A DNA stretch of 53,114 nucleotides, from NCBI RefSeq assembly GCF_000470315.2, contig NZ_CBRF02000025.1, positions 25,677 through 78,790 of the forward strand, given 5' to 3'. The position numbers and the translations under genes were made by a program. Of the stretch, positions 52,960 to 53,114 are shown piece by piece (position 1 is the first letter of the stretch; the number at the start of each line of letters is the position of its first letter). Source of the DNA: Psychromonas sp. SP041. GTDB taxonomy: Bacteria; Pseudomonadota; Gammaproteobacteria; Enterobacterales; Psychromonadaceae. Under the pieces are notes generated by a model. It saw only the letters and a list, made by a program, of their open reading frames with translations, did no database searches and had not been told where the DNA came from.

Positions 52960-52996
52960 AATCCCCACTCTTATTTAAGGTTGGGGATTTTTTTGT
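52960..52996 (+). terminator. Terminator inside the IS left end
   Basis: AATCCCCA / TGGGGATT stem followed by TTTTTTT. It would stop transcripts entering the IS from the left before they reach the transposase. Confidence 0.8.
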
Positions 52997-53007
52997 TTAA
53001 TCAAGAA

Positions 53008-53114
53008 ATGGAATTGGTGTATGAATCATTTGAAAATAAAGATGCTTACGACAATGTATTAACAGCGATTGATTCTAAATGGATTGAAGAAGCATTATTT
53101 TGTACTCAAAAAGC
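53008..53114 (+). CDS. IS4-family transposase, N-terminal fragment (cut by window end)
   Basis: Thirty-five codons are visible, starting MELVYESFENKDAYDNVL and continuing AIDSKWIEEALFCTQK. The helix DSKWIEEAL followed by a Thr-x-Lys segment is the usual start of the IS4 N-terminal domain. The catalytic DDE part lies outside the window. The ribosome site is weak, as is common in transposases. Confidence 0.6.
   Translation, partial: MELVYESFENKDAYDNVLTAIDSKWIEEALFCTQK

Larger units (their letters stand above)
52901..53114 (+). mobile_element. Left end of an IS4-type insertion sequence
   Basis: The tRNA-array spacer (ending CTCATTGAGTA) breaks off at 52900. TAATGCCGATCGGTTAAGGA, which I recognise as an IS4-family type of terminal repeat, begins at 52901. 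Three GATC sites lie within the first 45 bp. A strong terminator and the transposase start follow; the element runs off the window, so its right end and target duplication are not visible. Confidence 0.65.

Noticed and set aside
52901-52960. Origin-like cluster of GATC sites
   Set aside because: The GATC sites lie in an IS end next to a transposase start; there are no DnaA boxes or replication genes nearby.

Overview
The window looks like chromosomal DNA of a cold-adapted marine gammaproteobacterium of the Psychromonas/Colwellia/Vibrio type. The DNA is AT-rich. It carries gammaproteobacterial genes (tas, polB, topB, upp-uraA, an AcrAB-type pump, a PEP-CTERM protein pair) and small interspersed inverted-repeat elements. 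A Psychromonas-like host is my best guess from protein character; no taxonomic marker gene is present.

Layout. 1-167: 9-bp tandem repeat abutting a YqaA/DedA membrane protein gene. 0.9-2.5 kb: SMR drug exporter with a MerR regulator and a textbook long-spacer palindromic promoter, a small DUF protein, and a dead csbD-like gene. 2.8-3.8 kb: membrane-anchored endonuclease/phosphatase-fold protein. 4.0-6.5 kb: tandemly duplicated cassette of a PEP-CTERM protein facing a rhodanese-like protein that lacks the catalytic Cys; one rhodanese copy is truncated. 6.6-10.3 kb: cinA and a cNMP/CBS/DUF294 protein. 10.5-15 kb: RND efflux pair. 15-16.3 kb: repeat island with one MITE-like element nested inside another, with a readable target duplication. 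16.3-17.8 kb: DUF6279 lipoprotein and a cupin. 17.9-27.8 kb: three cyclic-di-GMP proteins (TPR-GGDEF, THI5/SBP3-GGDEF, PAS-GGDEF-EAL-CZB), the last coupled to a tiny membrane protein gene. 27.9-34.8 kb: EamA exporter and divergent AraC regulator, LtaS-like phosphoglycerol transferase, HupE/UreJ, and small proteins. 34.8-44 kb: topB, an 11-residue-repeat lipoprotein, DUF1294, FMN reductase, PA3496-like, tas, polB. 44-50.9 kb: uraA-upp, amt, and an iron/corrinoid ABC transporter. 51.1-51.9 kb: ankyrin lipoprotein. 52.1-52.9 kb: five tandem tRNA-Asn-derived units with remodelled anticodon arms, each followed by its own terminator. 52.9 kb to the end: start of an IS4-type insertion sequence that interrupts this array.

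How it works together. Most of the window is housekeeping and transport. Linked sets are MerR-SMR, the RND adaptor-permease pair, upp-uraA (uracil uptake and salvage), the ATPase-SBP-permease operon and the c-di-GMP cluster. The least conventional material is the tRNA-like array, the duplicated PEP-CTERM/pseudo-rhodanese cassette, the nested mobile repeats and the six-residue repeat inserted in a PAS domain. All calls come from reading the sequence; no database search was run.
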